Shown: piece after piece, positions 63,096-64,000 of the stretch
Layout: every line of letters begins with the position of its first letter
How positions within the stretch are numbered: position 1 is the first letter of the stretch
DNA from: Posidonia oceanica
Taxonomy: Eukaryota > Streptophyta > Magnoliopsida > Alismatales > Posidoniaceae
Length of the DNA stretch: 64,000 nt
NCBI GenBank assembly: GCA_037176725.1
Contig: JAZBRS010000029.1
Coordinates: 43,596,001 to 43,660,000, forward strand
Reading direction: 5' to 3'
Translations under genes and position numbers: made by a program
Notes under the pieces: model-generated
What the model was told of the DNA's origin: nothing
The model's input: the letters and a program-made list of their open reading frames with translations, nothing else
Database searches by the model: none

Positions 63096-64000
63096 CAGTC
63101 GCTCATCGGCAGACTCCTCTAGAAGAATGTGCTCTGGTTTTCGCGGACCGAACCTAACCTCCCAAACCTATCCAACATCTTAGACCCATTTTAACACCAT
63201 AAACCTACCCAAAATCAAAAGCCCAAAGCCCATTGGTGGTCCAAACATCAAGGAATGGGCCCAAGATCCAACAAGTAGGCCCTACATAGGTCACCCGCGT
63301 ATGTGTTCCACGTATTGCTACCACATTTTATATGCACGGAAACCTACCGCAGAGTGCCTTGTGTCAGTATTTTCTACTGAAGGATTGAGTTGTCCATTCG
63401 CCCATGGAAGACTCGATCCTTGGTCCACATTAGTTGGCATGGATCTGGACGTGTACCCTGGTGTTCCGAGACCATCATGCCACTCATCCCAATCCAAATG
63501 GCGATCCAGTTCTCTCATTTGAAGCCAACCCAACCATCCACCGGGCAGTTAGCAATCAACTACTCCCATGCAACCGAAATGCGTATATAACAGCACCTCC
63601 ACCTACATGCTGGCTCTCTTGGCTCCTCTCTTGGCTTCCATGCTCTCCCTAAACTCCCCAGCATCCGTGAGCCACCCGTATAGCCTTAGCACTCACACAC
63701 AGTGAGCACGAGAGCATCGCACTGACAGCCGAGAGCTACCATCCTCTCCTGCTCCTCCACAAAACTTCTTGAGTGTGTGAGTGAGCACAAGAGCCTCCAA
63801 TTGTGACCGGACACCGTCTCAGACCCCCGACAACATCCGTTCCCGACCGCTACTTCCAGAGCCTCCTCTGCGACACCGCGAGCCTCCAAGTTGGGAGAAC
63901 ACATCTGAATTTGCTACACAGGTAAGAGGAGAGTTCCATAGCATAGTTGGATAGCCTTTGTGATCTTCTTCTCGCCTACGTGTTGCCATTTGCATTGGTT
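63096..64000 (+). other. Sequence into which C inserted; promoter-like
   Basis: Not clearly part of A, B or C. It has an AACCTAACCTCCC/CCAAACC opening like Tat LTRs, then TATATAA at 63584-63590. A small ORF from 63607 (MLALLAPLLASML...) lies downstream, then (CA)-rich GAGTGTGTGAGTGAGCAC repeats, and CAG-GTAAGAG, a strong 5' splice donor-like site at 63922. It may be the 5' end of a host gene or the U3/R of another LTR element; I cannot decide. Confidence 0.4.
63584..63590 (+). promoter_or_regulatory. TATA box in the flank
   Basis: TATATAA in a GC-neutral context with no other AT-rich words nearby. A start site near 63615 would give a leader that reaches the donor-like CAG-GTAAGAG at 63922. 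Confidence 0.45.

Overview
The window is plant nuclear DNA made almost entirely of three nested LTR retrotransposons of the Ty3/gypsy Tat/Ogre-like lineage. That assignment rests on very long LTRs (TG...CA ends), a primer-binding site matching the 3' end of plant tRNA-Arg(ACG), a D-N-G-S protease, a YVDD reverse transcriptase, a degenerate classical RNase H followed by a second (archaeal-type) RNase H, and a DD35E integrase without chromodomain. I see no host protein gene, tRNA or rRNA gene. The species cannot be named from the sequence; a repeat-rich flowering plant is the best reading.

Layout. Element C (minus strand) is the oldest and is the host of the other two. Its 5' LTR is at 60105-63095, its leader and broken gag-pol run leftward to 52811, continue at 24052 and end at 21748; its 3' end lies left of the window. 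Element A (plus strand, 1-21617, 5' LTR truncated by the window edge) inserted into C about 130 bp downstream of C's pol. Its gag-pol (3794-12865) and accessory ORF (14356-15557) are dead, mostly through Gln or Trp codons turned into stops. Element B (plus strand, 24053-52810, 28.8 kb) inserted into C's RT/RNase H junction with a 5-bp target duplication GCGAC. B is essentially intact: 6.26-kb LTRs that differ by only a few substitutions, one uninterrupted Gag-Pol of about 2959 residues, and a separate 400-residue downstream ORF resembling the plant DUF7745/plant-mobile-domain-like family. At 63096-64000 lies the sequence into which C inserted; it has a TATA box and may be a promoter or another LTR.

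How the parts work together. In B an LTR-driven transcript would carry a conserved leader, the Gag-Pol polyprotein (capsid, protease with G-patch, RT, two RNase H domains, integrase), an A-rich purine tract, a candidate 3' splice site and then the accessory ORF, followed by a 3.2-kb repeat-rich 3' UTR and the polypurine tract.

The most unusual signal is in the non-coding parts. B's 3' UTR (45001-45980) is an array of about 29 short hairpins whose stems vary between copies but stay complementary. Groups of three or four hairpins are enclosed by longer outer stems (9-12 bp), different in each of five modules yet self-complementary, and a 9-bp pair encloses the whole set: a multi-branched, cloverleaf-like architecture. 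Related hairpin arrays occur in A's 3' UTR, and back-to-back palindromic hairpins at 200-240 bp spacing occur inside the LTRs of A and C.
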